Assembly: GCA_964639525.1 (NCBI GenBank)
Contig: CAZXDS010000051.1
Location: 1-17,731, forward strand
Reading direction: 5' to 3'
DNA length: 17,731 nucleotides
Origin: CAZXDS01 sp964639525
Lineage (GTDB): Bacteria; Bacteroidota; Ignavibacteria; Ignavibacteriales; Melioribacteraceae
This document shows positions 6,670 through 14,185 of the stretch, piece after piece. A program made the translations under genes and the position numbers. The notes under the pieces were generated by a model. It saw only the letters and a list, made by a program, of their open reading frames with translations, did not search any database and had not been told where the DNA came from. Positions within the stretch are counted from its first letter, which is position 1. Each line of letters starts with the position of its first letter.

Positions 6670-8532
6670 TTACTGCCTCACTTTGTTAACTATTTCTGCA
6701 ATATCTGCAATCATAACTACTTTACCGTCACCCATTATTGTTGAGCCTGCTATTCCTTCAATATCACCGAGATAGTTTCCAAGTGATTTTATTACTACTT
6801 CTTTTTGTCCAATCAAGTGATCAACTTTTAACCCGAATCGCTTCTCTGCTATACCCACAATTACAACATACTGCCAATCTTTTTCTTCCTTGTTTTTACC
6901 GTTTTTATAAAGCAAATCATCAATTGCAAGCAGCGGATGAACAGTATCCCTAAGTTTTATACATTCTACTTGATTCACAAAATAAATATCTTTTTTTGAA
7001 ATCCGAACAACTTCAATTACAGTGCTTAAAGGAACTACTATGGTTTCTCCCGAAATATCAACAAGAAGTCCGTGAATAATAGCAAGTGTCAGCGGGAGTT
7101 TAATAATAATTTTTGTGCCTTTTCCAACTTTTGATTCTATATCAATAACTCCGCGAAGTTTGGAAACATTTGTTTTTACAACATCCATACCCACACCGCG
7201 GCCTGAAACATTCGTAACTTTTTTTGCGGTTGAAAATCCGGGTGCAAAAATAAGATTATAAACTTCTTTTCGTGTTAACTCATTTGCCCTATCGCGGGAA
7301 AGTATCCCTTTTTGTACAGCAATATCTTTTATCACTTTGGGGTCAATGCCCTTACCATCATCCTCAATAGTGATTAAAATATTATTGCCTTCGTGCTCTG
7401 CAGCAAGCAGCACATTTCCTTTTCGAGGTTTCCCTGCTTTTTCACGTTCGTCCGGTGTTTCCACACCGTGATCAACTGAGTTTCTAATAAGATGCACTAA
7501 AGGATCATTTATTTCTTCAATTAAAGTTTTATCCAATTCTGTATCTTCACCTTTAATTTCAAGCTGAATTTCTTTACCTGTTTCTTTACTTAAATCACGA
7601 ACCAATCTCGGAAAACGATTAAATACTTTTCCAATTTTAATCATCCTTGTTTTCATTACTGCAAGTTGTAACTCAGTGGTCATCAAATCAATAAACTGTG
7701 TAGTTTCCATCAAATTTTGCGCAAGCGGTGTTCCTTCGTGTTGAAGCTGCATTTCGGAATTTAACTGTGCTAATTGGTTTCTTCCCAAAACTAATTCTTG
7801 AACAAAATTTAGCAAATCATCCAACCGTTCAACCTCAACGCGGATAGTATTTTCTCCTTTTTTAACGGAAGATTTTTTTTCCATTTTGTCTAATTTCTTA
7901 CCGGCAGTTTTTTTAGGTTTTGTTGGTCCTTTTTCAACAACTTCCGTAACCGGTTCTTGTGTCTGTTTCTTTTTCACAACCTCTGCTTTTTCAGGTTCAG
8001 CAGATTCTTCCTCTACTTCCGGTTCAACTGTTTCTTTGATTTCATTTTCTACAATGGTTTCTATTTCTACAGGTTTGCCTTCCTCTTGTATCGGTACTTT
8101 TCCACCACCGTTTTCAATCATTGAAATTACCGCTTCAAGTTCAGCCGTTACTTCTGAAGTATCGTATTCTTCATTTTTGTTTTCTTCAATAACATCAATC
8201 AGTTCTGTTGTGGCATCAAATCCATGTAGAACTGCATCCATTATTTCTTCACTGACTTGAGCTTCGCCTTTCCTAAGCTTATTTAAAATATCTTCGCCGT
8301 GGTGAGTTAATGCCTGCAATTTTCCAAGTCCGAGAAATCCGGAAGTACCTTTAATCGTGTGGAACGATCTAAAAATATCATTCAACAATTCCTGATCTTC
8401 AGGGCGGTTTTCCAATTCGACTAAATTCAAGTCTAATTTTTCTAAAATTTCCCTAGTTTCTACGAGAAAACTATCAAAGATTTCTTTCATATCCGGATCG
8501 TTAAGAAGCGAATAGTCTGTTTGTTCTGCCAT
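6670..8532 (-). CDS. cheA: Chemotaxis histidine kinase CheA
   Basis: CheA autophosphorylates in response to receptor arrays and passes phosphate to CheY and CheB. Domains in the 620 residues: HPt (about 12-140) with the phosphorylated H58 in SFHTIKGTSGFLG; a long Glu/Lys/Val-rich, low-complexity linker (about 145-225); dimerisation domain (about 226-300, LDDLLNFVQELVLGRNQL); ATP-binding domain with N-box DPLVHLIRNSVDHGVETP (about 343-360), DDGKGID (391-397) and GRGVGMD (444-450); and a C-terminal CheW-like domain (about 480-620). I do not see a folded P2 CheY-binding domain between HPt and dimerisation regions. The ATG at 8532 follows the cheZ stop by six bases. No CheW or methyl-accepting receptor is present in this window, so these must be encoded elsewhere. 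Confidence 0.97.
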   Translation of the reverse strand: MAEQTDYSLLNDPDMKEIFDSFLVETREILEKLDLNLVELENRPEDQELLNDIFRSFHTIKGTSGFLGLGKLQALTHHGEDILNKLRKGEAQVSEEIMDAVLHGFDATTELIDVIEENKNEEYDTSEVTAELEAVISMIENGGGKVPIQEEGKPVEIETIVENEIKETVEPEVEEESAEPEKAEVVKKKQTQEPVTEVVEKGPTKPKKTAGKKLDKMEKKSSVKKGENTIRVEVERLDDLLNFVQELVLGRNQLAQLNSEMQLQHEGTPLAQNLMETTQFIDLMTTELQLAVMKTRMIKIGKVFNRFPRLVRDLSKETGKEIQLEIKGEDTELDKTLIEEINDPLVHLIRNSVDHGVETPDEREKAGKPRKGNVLLAAEHEGNNILITIEDDGKGIDPKVIKDIAVQKGILSRDRANELTRKEVYNLIFAPGFSTAKKVTNVSGRGVGMDVVKTNVSKLRGVIDIESKVGKGTKIIIKLPLTLAIIHGLLVDISGETIVVPLSTVIEVVRISKKDIYFVNQVECIKLRDTVHPLLAIDDLLYKNGKNKEEKDWQYVVIVGIAEKRFGLKVDHLIGQKEVVIKSLGNYLGDIEGIAGSTIMGDGKVVMIADIAEIVNKVRQ

Positions 8533-8538
8533 AATTAA

Positions 8539-9303
8539 TTATCCAAAAAGTTTATCAATATCATCCTGAGATGCTTGTTCTTTATTGCCATTACTAAAAA
8601 TATTATCTGCTCCATCTTGCCTATCGGATTCATGATTATACTTCGCATCCGGATCATAAGTCGCTGATTCAGGTACTTCAATTGCAAGAGATTCAAACTC
8701 GGATTTCAAATCCGAATCATTTATTTGTTCAACCAATGTTTGTAATCTGCCATTAACCGATTCAATTAAATGATTTACAGCAGCAAGTTGTTGACTTGTA
8801 ATATCCTGAACCTGCAAAGAAAGCGTTATTTTGTATGAATCTTCACTCACTTTAGAAATTTTTTCTTTTATTCCCGAAATAATTTCACTTACATTATTGG
8901 AATCTTCAAGTTGATTCACAATAACCATTGCTTCGTTATTATCTGCAACAAAACTTTTAAGTTTTCCAAAAAGAATACTTCTATTTTCCTGTTTTTTCAT
9001 CAGGTTTGACAAAGAAGTTTCAATTTCACTAACACCATTGGTTATTTCATCAACAAGATCTAAAATTTCTGTAGTTGCCAATTCTGTTGCCGCAGTAACA
9101 TCATTAATTTGATTTGAAGCTTTAGGCATTTGACTTGCACTATCGGCAATAGAACGATTGATTTGTTCTAACAAAGGCATTGTTTCCTGCATAAATTCAG
9201 TTAAACTTTGAATAATTGGAACAACTTTCTCGCCAATTTTAAAGGCATTTTTAAGATTATTCAAATTATCAAATACATCATTTAAATTCGTTCTTTTTTG
9301 CAT
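8539..9303 (-). CDS. cheZ: CheY-P phosphatase CheZ
   Basis: CheZ is a dimeric helical phosphatase that speeds CheY-P dephosphorylation and so shortens the motor signal. The 254-residue product is nearly all helical, with a long hairpin-forming stretch and the segment LSLQVQDITSQQLAAVNHLI (about 161-180), which resembles the catalytic QDFQDLTGQ region of known CheZ, including the Q-D pair and the downstream Q. An acidic flexible region (about 205-245) is followed by a C-terminal peptide, SQDDIDKLFG, corresponding in position to the CheY-binding tail of CheZ. The tail also resembles the CheY-binding N-terminal peptide of FliM. It sits between cheA and a cheY, each within a dozen bases, as expected. 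ATG start at 9303. A generic coiled-coil protein is the alternative, but motif, tail and context agree. Confidence 0.87.
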   Translation of the reverse strand: MQKRTNLNDVFDNLNNLKNAFKIGEKVVPIIQSLTEFMQETMPLLEQINRSIADSASQMPKASNQINDVTAATELATTEILDLVDEITNGVSEIETSLSNLMKKQENRSILFGKLKSFVADNNEAMVIVNQLEDSNNVSEIISGIKEKISKVSEDSYKITLSLQVQDITSQQLAAVNHLIESVNGRLQTLVEQINDSDLKSEFESLAIEVPESATYDPDAKYNHESDRQDGADNIFSNGNKEQASQDDIDKLFG

Positions 9304-9314
9304 TTTGGCACCCG

Positions 9315-9692
9315 TTATAATTTACTGATTATTTGATCAAGTTTTTCTTTTAGAATTTGCGGGGTGAAAGGTTTTACAACATAATTATTAACTCTTGCTT
9401 TGAGAGCATCCATTATATCCTCTTTTACACCTCGTGTAGTAACCATTAAAATAGGCATATCTTCCGTAACAGCATTTCCCCTGATTGCTTGTGTAAGCTC
9501 TAATCCTGTCATATTGGGCATATTCCAATCTGTAATAACAAAATTTATACCTCCATCGACACCAAGTTTGGCAAGTGCATCTCTTCCGTCTTCTGCTTCC
9601 ACAAAACTTGAATACCCAAGTGCTTTTAATGAATTTGTAACAATTCTACGCATTGTAACAGAATCGTCCACGACTAAAAATTTCAATTCCAT
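9315..9692 (-). CDS. cheY: Chemotaxis response regulator CheY (motor type)
   Basis: This 125-residue single receiver domain is the likely motor-switching CheY. The acid pocket D9-D10, phospho-acceptor D55 in TDWNMPNMTGLEL, the switch Thr in MVTTRG, and Lys in NYVVKPF are all present; the DWNMPNM context and the aromatic residue ahead of VVKPF are the closest in the window to classical CheY that binds FliM. There is no output domain. GAGAGG stands ahead of the ATG at 9692, and the gene lies 11 bases upstream of cheZ, fitting a CheY-CheZ pair. It follows a second stand-alone receiver; the two are clearly diverged, so this is not a recent duplication. Confidence 0.94.
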   Translation of the reverse strand: MELKFLVVDDSVTMRRIVTNSLKALGYSSFVEAEDGRDALAKLGVDGGINFVITDWNMPNMTGLELTQAIRGNAVTEDMPILMVTTRGVKEDIMDALKARVNNYVVKPFTPQILKEKLDQIISKL

Positions 9693-9707
9693 TTATTTAC
9701 CTCTCTC

Positions 9708-10073
9708 TTAATTTAAGTACTTTGCAACTTCATATTGAATTCTCTTGGGATCGAATGGTTTCACCATATAGGAATTTGCACCGATACTCATTCCTTTTTC
9801 AATTTCCTCACTACCGGCAAGAGACGATAGAATAATAATAGGTACATCTTCATACTCATTATTTTGCCGAACAGTTTTAATCAGTTCAAAGCCATCCATA
9901 TTCGGCATATTTAGATCTGTAATAATCAGATCAATTTTGTGCCCGGGAATAAGCTCCATAGCCTCCATACCGTCGCACGCAGCAATTACCTCGAATCCCT
10001 GCATTGTTAAGGAAAAGGAAACAAATTTTCTTATCGTAGGCGAATCATCCGCTATTAATACAACCTTTTTCAT
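9708..10073 (-). CDS. Second single-domain response regulator (CheY-like)
   Basis: This 121-residue stand-alone receiver has D9-D10, phospho-acceptor D53 in TDLNMPNMDGFELIKTVR, a switch Ser in ILSSLAG and Lys in YMVKPFD, so it should be phosphorylated. No output domain is attached. It lies between cheR and the motor-type cheY with short gaps (8 bases to cheR, 15 to the next gene), so CheA is the probable donor. In other systems with more than one CheY the extra receiver can act as a phosphate sink or address another target; which applies here is not visible. The ATG at 10073 is preceded by AAAGGAG about 13 bases away. It could equally be named cheY; I leave the symbol empty because of the second copy. 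Confidence 0.9.
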   Translation of the reverse strand: MKKVVLIADDSPTIRKFVSFSLTMQGFEVIAACDGMEAMELIPGHKIDLIITDLNMPNMDGFELIKTVRQNNEYEDVPIIILSSLAGSEEIEKGMSIGANSYMVKPFDPKRIQYEVAKYLN

Positions 10074-10081
10074 TTATTTTT

Positions 10082-10987
10082 TTACTCCTTTTTATATCCA
10101 ATTGTTTTAGGAAAACTTACAAGTTTAAAGGCTTTAGAAATTCCGTGAAGTGTTTCTGAATAGCCGATAAACAAATATCCGCCTTTATTTAATGAGTTAT
10201 ATAAATGTGAAACCACTTTAATTTTTGATTGTGTGTCAAAATAAATTAATACGTTCGCACAATAGATAACATCAAATCCGGTCATGGCACGCATGCCTGC
10301 ATTATCATACAAATTAAGCAGTTTAAAGCTCACATCCTCTTTTAATCTCGGATCAAGAATATGAGTGTTTCCTTCCTGTTTGAAATATTTTTTCATATAG
10401 ATGGGAGGTGTATTTCTAACTGCATATTCTTTATACACAGCATTTTTTGCTGTTTCAACAACAGCAAAATTTATATCTGTCCCGATAATTTCAACACCAA
10501 GCCGGGGATATTTTGGTTTAATCATTTCATTTAACATCATTGCAGTTGAATATGCTTCTTCACCCGAGGAGGACGCAGCACTCCAAATTTTCAATTTGTT
10601 TTTATTTACTTTATGCGGTGATGATAATATTTCAGGAGCAACAGATGTAACAAGTGCATCTAACTGCGGTTTATTTCTAAAAAAGAAAGTTTCGTTTATT
10701 GTTATAACTTCATAAAGAAATTTTTTCTCTAATTCCCGTTTGGGATTAAATTTTATGTACTCCAAATATTTTTCAAATGAAGACAAACCGAGATAGTTAA
10801 TTCTTTTCAGAAGACGGCTTTCGAGCAAATACTTTTTATTATCCTGATAATAGATTCCGGTTAATTCATAAATATATTGTCTCCAATCCGTAAAAGCTTT
10901 GTCTGAAAAAACTATACTGCTCTTCTTTGAAAAACTAAAACCCAAAGGCTGTTTATTTCCGAAAGTTTTTCTTGATGCTTGGTTCAT
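10082..10987 (-). CDS. cheR: Chemoreceptor glutamate methyltransferase CheR
   Basis: CheR transfers methyl groups from S-adenosylmethionine to receptor glutamates during adaptation, opposite CheB. The 301-residue product has the small N-terminal helical domain (about 28-105; SRLLKRINYLGLSSFEKYLEYI, then ITINETFFFR at 95-104) and the Rossmann methyltransferase domain with IWSAASSSGEEAYSTAM (134-150) and the acidic strand end GTDIN (169-173). The usual FCRNVLIYF segment reads YCANVLIYF (242-250), with Ala in place of Arg. About 28 residues precede the first family helix, a slightly long N-terminus; the ATG at 10987 is kept because it lies 13 bases after the upstream stop. No C-terminal receptor-pentapeptide-binding extension or TPR domain is fused. 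Confidence 0.95.
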   Translation of the reverse strand: MNQASRKTFGNKQPLGFSFSKKSSIVFSDKAFTDWRQYIYELTGIYYQDNKKYLLESRLLKRINYLGLSSFEKYLEYIKFNPKRELEKKFLYEVITINETFFFRNKPQLDALVTSVAPEILSSPHKVNKNKLKIWSAASSSGEEAYSTAMMLNEMIKPKYPRLGVEIIGTDINFAVVETAKNAVYKEYAVRNTPPIYMKKYFKQEGNTHILDPRLKEDVSFKLLNLYDNAGMRAMTGFDVIYCANVLIYFDTQSKIKVVSHLYNSLNKGGYLFIGYSETLHGISKAFKLVSFPKTIGYKKE

Positions 10988-11000
10988 AATTTATTTTGCC

Positions 11001-12383
11001 CTATTCTGTAATATTAAAATTTGATAAAATTTCATTAGCTCGTTCTGTAACCATTTCGTCCGAATCGTTTGCTAATTTTTGAATCGCTTCTTTTACGCGA
11101 GGATCATCCATTGCTTCAATAATTTCAAGTACGCGTAATCTATTCCAAACATCATCATCCTCAATCATAGTATCCAGAAACATCAGAGCAACATCCAAAT
11201 CAGAAAAGAATAGTAATTCAATCGCAGCACGACGAACCTCTTCGTCCGGATATTCTAAATTTTCTGTTAAAACATTACTGAATTGCCGTTTATCAAATTC
11301 CGAAAGAGCATAAAAACTTTCTCCTCCATCATTTTGAATTATTTCCATTACCAGTTCGATGATAGTTTTAAGATTGTCAGGGTTTTGTGCAAGATATTCG
11401 GTTATTCGCGGATATAAAAATTTTGGATTTTCAAAAAATCTTTGTTTTATGTTTTCATCAATCTCACTATCTTCACCCAAAATTTTAAGGCTTGCTGCAA
11501 TTATATCTTTATCTTCAAAAATTGCAAGCATACTCGCCGCTGCTTTTTTATGCTGAAGTTCACCATCAATTAAAGTACTTAAAATAGCATTCTTCATATT
11601 TTCGTCGAAAGGAATATCCAGCCCGAATTTGTCTTTTAATTTATTCAAGGATTCGATTGCCGCCCAAGTCATAGCTCCTTTCAAATTTCTTATTTCTGAA
11701 AGAAGAAGGAAAAACGCCTGTGGAGTTCCTATTAATCCCATACTTTCAATCATTGAAAATTTAGTAAGTTCATCAACTTCGTGATATTTTTCGAGCATGA
11801 AATTTAATGCTTCCTCAGAACCGATTTTTCCCAATGCCTCAATAATTGTCGGTGTAAAATTTTCATTTTTATCATACATTGCAATAATATCTTTTGTGGC
11901 ATTATCATATTTGATATTCCCTAAAGCTTCAATACAGGCAAGAATAACATTGTCGTTTGTTGATTCTTTTAACACGGAAACAATTTTAACTGCAGGTTTA
12001 TCGTCCCCGATTAATCCCATAACATCAATTAGAAATTTATCGTCATCGTCATCTCCCTCGGGAAGATAGGCAATCATTGCATCCAATGAAGAAACACCTC
12101 GTTTGAGTAAAATTTCACCAGCTAAGTTACGCACCGAAATTTCTTGTGAGGAAATATATTTAACAACAAATTCTGCTACTTTTGAATTTTCATTTAATAT
12201 TAGCGCCTGTGCAACTGCATCACGAACCCCATAGTCAGCGGCAGTTAATTTCTCTGACATAACTTTAATTATTTCATCTGATGCCGGTTCGCTTAAGTAT
12301 TTTTCAGCAGCTTCTCTCTGCAGAGCCGGATCGGCGGAGTTTAAATTTTGAATATCAATTTGAAAGTCGGAAGTATTTCCCAT
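11001..12383 (-). CDS. HEAT-repeat protein, first gene of the chemotaxis operon
   Basis: This 460-residue acidic protein is built almost entirely of alpha-helical pairs with the HEAT/PBS-lyase-like pattern: for example TAADYGVRDAVAQALI, SVRNLAGEILLKRG, VILACIEALGNI, TIIEALGKIGSEEAL, MTWAAIESLNKLKD, EVRRAAIELLFFSDL and VWNRLRVLEIIEAMDDPRVKEAI. There is no signal peptide, membrane segment or catalytic motif. HEAT solenoids bind other proteins, so a scaffold or adaptor role in chemotaxis is likely but inferred from position: it lies 13 bases ahead of cheR and nothing separates it from the promoter region. The ATG at 12383 has TGGAGT upstream. Related HEAT proteins also occur near che genes in other phyla, which supports a functional link. 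I would not assign phycobilin lyase activity. Confidence 0.85.
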   Translation of the reverse strand: MGNTSDFQIDIQNLNSADPALQREAAEKYLSEPASDEIIKVMSEKLTAADYGVRDAVAQALILNENSKVAEFVVKYISSQEISVRNLAGEILLKRGVSSLDAMIAYLPEGDDDDDKFLIDVMGLIGDDKPAVKIVSVLKESTNDNVILACIEALGNIKYDNATKDIIAMYDKNENFTPTIIEALGKIGSEEALNFMLEKYHEVDELTKFSMIESMGLIGTPQAFFLLLSEIRNLKGAMTWAAIESLNKLKDKFGLDIPFDENMKNAILSTLIDGELQHKKAAASMLAIFEDKDIIAASLKILGEDSEIDENIKQRFFENPKFLYPRITEYLAQNPDNLKTIIELVMEIIQNDGGESFYALSEFDKRQFSNVLTENLEYPDEEVRRAAIELLFFSDLDVALMFLDTMIEDDDVWNRLRVLEIIEAMDDPRVKEAIQKLANDSDEMVTERANEILSNFNITE

Positions 12384-12436
12384 AATTACTCCATTAAGTA
12401 AGAGTTAAATTAAATATTTTTATCTTTTGTCTTTCA

Positions 12437-12463
12437 CTATCGGTAAAACTTCAAATAATTTTA
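12437..12463 (-). promoter_or_regulatory. Sigma-28 (FliA) promoter of the chemotaxis operon
   Basis: On the minus strand a TAAA (12463-12460) is followed by exactly 15 bases and then ACCGATAG (12444-12437). The sigma-28 consensus is TAAA-N15-GCCGATAA, so the -35 box and spacing are exact and six of eight -10 bases match, including the CCGATA core. Transcription would start near 12430, about 45 bases before the HEAT gene ATG. Chemotaxis operons are classical sigma-28 targets and a FlgM is encoded in this window. Confidence 0.8.
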
Positions 12464-12500
12464 ATTAAAAATCATTTTTCTTTTTACTGAGTAATTATTA

Positions 12501-12516
12501 TCAATTTGAGTGCCGA
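12501..12516 (-). promoter_or_regulatory. Sigma-54-like element upstream of the chemotaxis operon (imperfect)
   Basis: The minus strand reads TCGGCACTCAAATTGA. GGCAC fits the -24 box well and the GG is ten bases from the -12 dinucleotide, but that dinucleotide is GA rather than the near-invariant GC. Its main support is the shared motif lying 52 bp upstream, almost the same distance as at flgB. It may be weak, decayed or not used. Confidence 0.4.
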
Positions 12517-12564
12517 AAAAAAACAGTGTGAAATTGAATTATTGGCTAATTCCATTCTAAATAT

Positions 12565-12584
12565 TGGCTAAATATACACAGTTG
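12565..12584 (-). promoter_or_regulatory. Shared 20-bp motif, copy 2: candidate activator (enhancer) site
   Basis: This copy matches 5325-5344 at 19 of 20 positions. Its near edge is 52 bp upstream of the GG of the sigma-54-like element. A shorter related sequence, ATTGGCTAA, occurs at 12541-12549 and again at the start of this copy (12563-12571), 22 bp or about two helical turns apart, as expected for dimers binding on one face of the DNA. Confidence 0.5.
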
Positions 12585-12658
12585 TATGTTTTTACTACTG
12601 ATGTAAACTAAATGAAATGTATCCAGCTAAATTTTTGAACTTTTTAAAATGTTAAAAG

Positions 12659-12673
12659 TTGAACGGAGTTCAA
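12659..12673 (-). terminator. Possible weak terminator hairpin after the regulator gene
   Basis: Minus-strand TTGAAC-TCC-GTTCAA forms a 6-bp stem with a 3-base loop followed by CTTTTAACATTTT. The stem is AT-rich and short and lies about 120 bases past the regulator stop, so termination here would be inefficient. Confidence 0.3.
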
Positions 12674-12724
12674 ATTTTCAAATGGATAAATAAATGAGGA
12701 AACGACTATCTTAGGAATATCCTT

Positions 12725-12748
12725 TCAATTCTGCTTTGGGCAGATTGA
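12725..12748. repeat. Inverted repeat downstream of the regulator gene
   Basis: TCAA-TCTGC and GCAGA-A-TTGA (minus strand) pair over nine bases with one bulged A around a CCAAA loop. No T-run follows, so it is not a standard intrinsic terminator. It might stabilise the 3' end of the kinase-regulator message. Confidence 0.35.
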
Positions 12749-12793
12749 GAGGAAATAATTAATACCGAATAAAAATTACATTATTGCAGATAA

Positions 12794-14185
12794 TTATTGA
12801 ATATTTTTTGTAACTTCAATACCAAGTTGTTCCATCCTGTATCGCAGTTTTGAACGGGAAAGTCCAAGTACCTTTGCAGCACGAACTTGATTTCCCTTTG
12901 TTATTGCAAGTGTTTTAAGGATTATCTCTTTAAGAACAATATTTATTTTTATTCCTTCTTTTGGAATTTTTAATACAAACTCATTGGAATTATTTTTGTT
13001 GAATTCAGAAGTACTCTTTAAAAAATTAAGATGCTGGGCTTTTAGAACATCCCCGTCAAGCATAAGAACGGCTCTCTCCATTGTGTTTTTTAATTCGCGA
13101 ATATTTCCGGGCCACAATTGATTTAACAATAAAGAAATTGCATCTTCTTCAATTAACTTAATATTTTTGTCAAATTTTCGTGCATACTGCTGTAAAAATG
13201 AATACCCGAGTATGGGAATATCAGCCTTTCTTTCCCTTAGAGGAGGAACAATAATTTTTGCTACATTTAACCGGTAGTATAAATCTTCTCTAAAACGACC
13301 TGCTTTTACTTCATCTTCCAAACTTTTATTTGTAGCAGCAAGCACACGAACATTTACACTTATTTCTCTTTCCCCGCCGAGCCTGTAAAATGTTTTTTCC
13401 TGCAAGACACGCAAAAGCTTAACCTGTAAATCTAAACTCAATTCACCGATTTCATCAAGAAGTATTGTTCCGCCGTTAGCAAGTTCAAATTTACCAAGTT
13501 TAGTCTTTTGCGCCGCTCCGGTAAACGCTCCTTTTTCATGTCCGAAAAGTTCGCTTTCAGCTAATTCTTTGGGAATCGTTCCGCAGTTGATTGTAATAAA
13601 AACCTTATTCTTTCTCGGACTGATTTGATGAATAAATTTTGCAAAAACTTCTTTTCCGGTACCGCTTTCTCCTTCGAGAAGAATCGTAGTATCGTCACTT
13701 TTTGCAAGTTTTTCAACTATATTAACAATTCTGATTATGGATTTACTTTTACCGAAATACTCTCTTGTCAGCTTATCTTCACTCAACGCTGAATGAAGAG
13801 CCCTGACTTCCTGTTTTAAGTGAAGATGAACAACGCATTTATTTAGTATTAGTTTTAGTTGTTCTAAATCAATCGGTTTCAGTAAAAAATCAAATGCCCC
13901 GAGCTTCATTGCTTCCACTGCAATTTTAACATCAGAGTAACCGGTAATCATAATAACAGGAATATGAAGGTATCTCTTTTGAAGTTCTTTTAAAATGTCC
14001 AAACCGTTATGAGTTGTCAGGTAAATATCCAGTAAAATTATATCAGGTTCAAAAAATTCGACTTTATCAAAAGCTTTACCGCCTTCTAAACAAGTATCAA
14101 CTTCGTAATCTAATTTTACAAGAACTTTTTTCAGCGACCTGCTAACGAGATCATCGTCATCAATAATTAAAATTTTAGGCTTCAT
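12794..14185 (-). CDS. Sigma-54-dependent response regulator (NtrC family, FlgR/FlrC-like)
   Basis: This regulator, once phosphorylated, would use ATP to open sigma-54 promoters. The 463 residues hold a receiver (about 1-120; D9-D12 acid cluster, phospho-acceptor D53 in ILLDIYL, K103 in LLKPID), an AAA+ domain with Walker A GESGTGKE (172-179), the sigma-54 contact loop GAFTGA (219-224), Walker B ILLDEIG (241-247) and arginine-finger region FREDLYYRLN (298-307), and a C-terminal Fis-type helix-turn-helix (about 423-460, NQVRAAKVLGLSRSKLRYRM). All key residues are intact. It overlaps the upstream kinase gene by 11 bases, so the two form a cognate pair. Lying among flagellar genes with a sigma-54 promoter at flgB, it probably controls flagellar middle genes like FlgR or FlrC. 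I leave the symbol empty because orthology to either cannot be settled here. Confidence 0.95.
   Translation of the reverse strand: MKPKILIIDDDDLVSRSLKKVLVKLDYEVDTCLEGGKAFDKVEFFEPDIILLDIYLTTHNGLDILKELQKRYLHIPVIMITGYSDVKIAVEAMKLGAFDFLLKPIDLEQLKLILNKCVVHLHLKQEVRALHSALSEDKLTREYFGKSKSIIRIVNIVEKLAKSDDTTILLEGESGTGKEVFAKFIHQISPRKNKVFITINCGTIPKELAESELFGHEKGAFTGAAQKTKLGKFELANGGTILLDEIGELSLDLQVKLLRVLQEKTFYRLGGEREISVNVRVLAATNKSLEDEVKAGRFREDLYYRLNVAKIIVPPLRERKADIPILGYSFLQQYARKFDKNIKLIEEDAISLLLNQLWPGNIRELKNTMERAVLMLDGDVLKAQHLNFLKSTSEFNKNNSNEFVLKIPKEGIKINIVLKEIILKTLAITKGNQVRAAKVLGLSRSKLRYRMEQLGIEVTKNIQ

Larger units (their letters stand above)
12384..12793. other. 410-bp regulatory gap between the sigma-54 regulator gene and the chemotaxis operon
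   Basis: No credible gene lies here on either strand; the DNA is very AT-rich with many stops. It holds, from the regulator gene towards the chemotaxis operon, two small inverted repeats that may end the regulator transcript (12725-12748 and 12659-12673), the second copy of the shared motif (12565-12584), a sigma-54-like element (12501-12516), and a sigma-28 promoter (12437-12463). Confidence 0.7.

Noticed and set aside
6283..6744. Plus-strand open frame of 153 codons opposite cheB
   Set aside because: It lies antisense to the cheB receiver region, has no ribosome binding site or family features, and is explained as a shadow of a well-supported gene.
7886..8260. Plus-strand Ser/Thr/Phe-rich frame of 124 codons opposite the cheA linker
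   Set aside because: Its composition is the mirror of the Glu/Lys-rich cheA linker; no independent gene signal.
12725..12748. Intrinsic terminator of the regulator gene
   Set aside because: The hairpin is not followed by a T-run on the minus strand; recorded only as an inverted repeat.
12384..12793. Small RNA or small gene in the 410-bp gap
   Set aside because: No frame with start, ribosome binding site and reasonable codon use, and no structured element beyond two weak inverted repeats.
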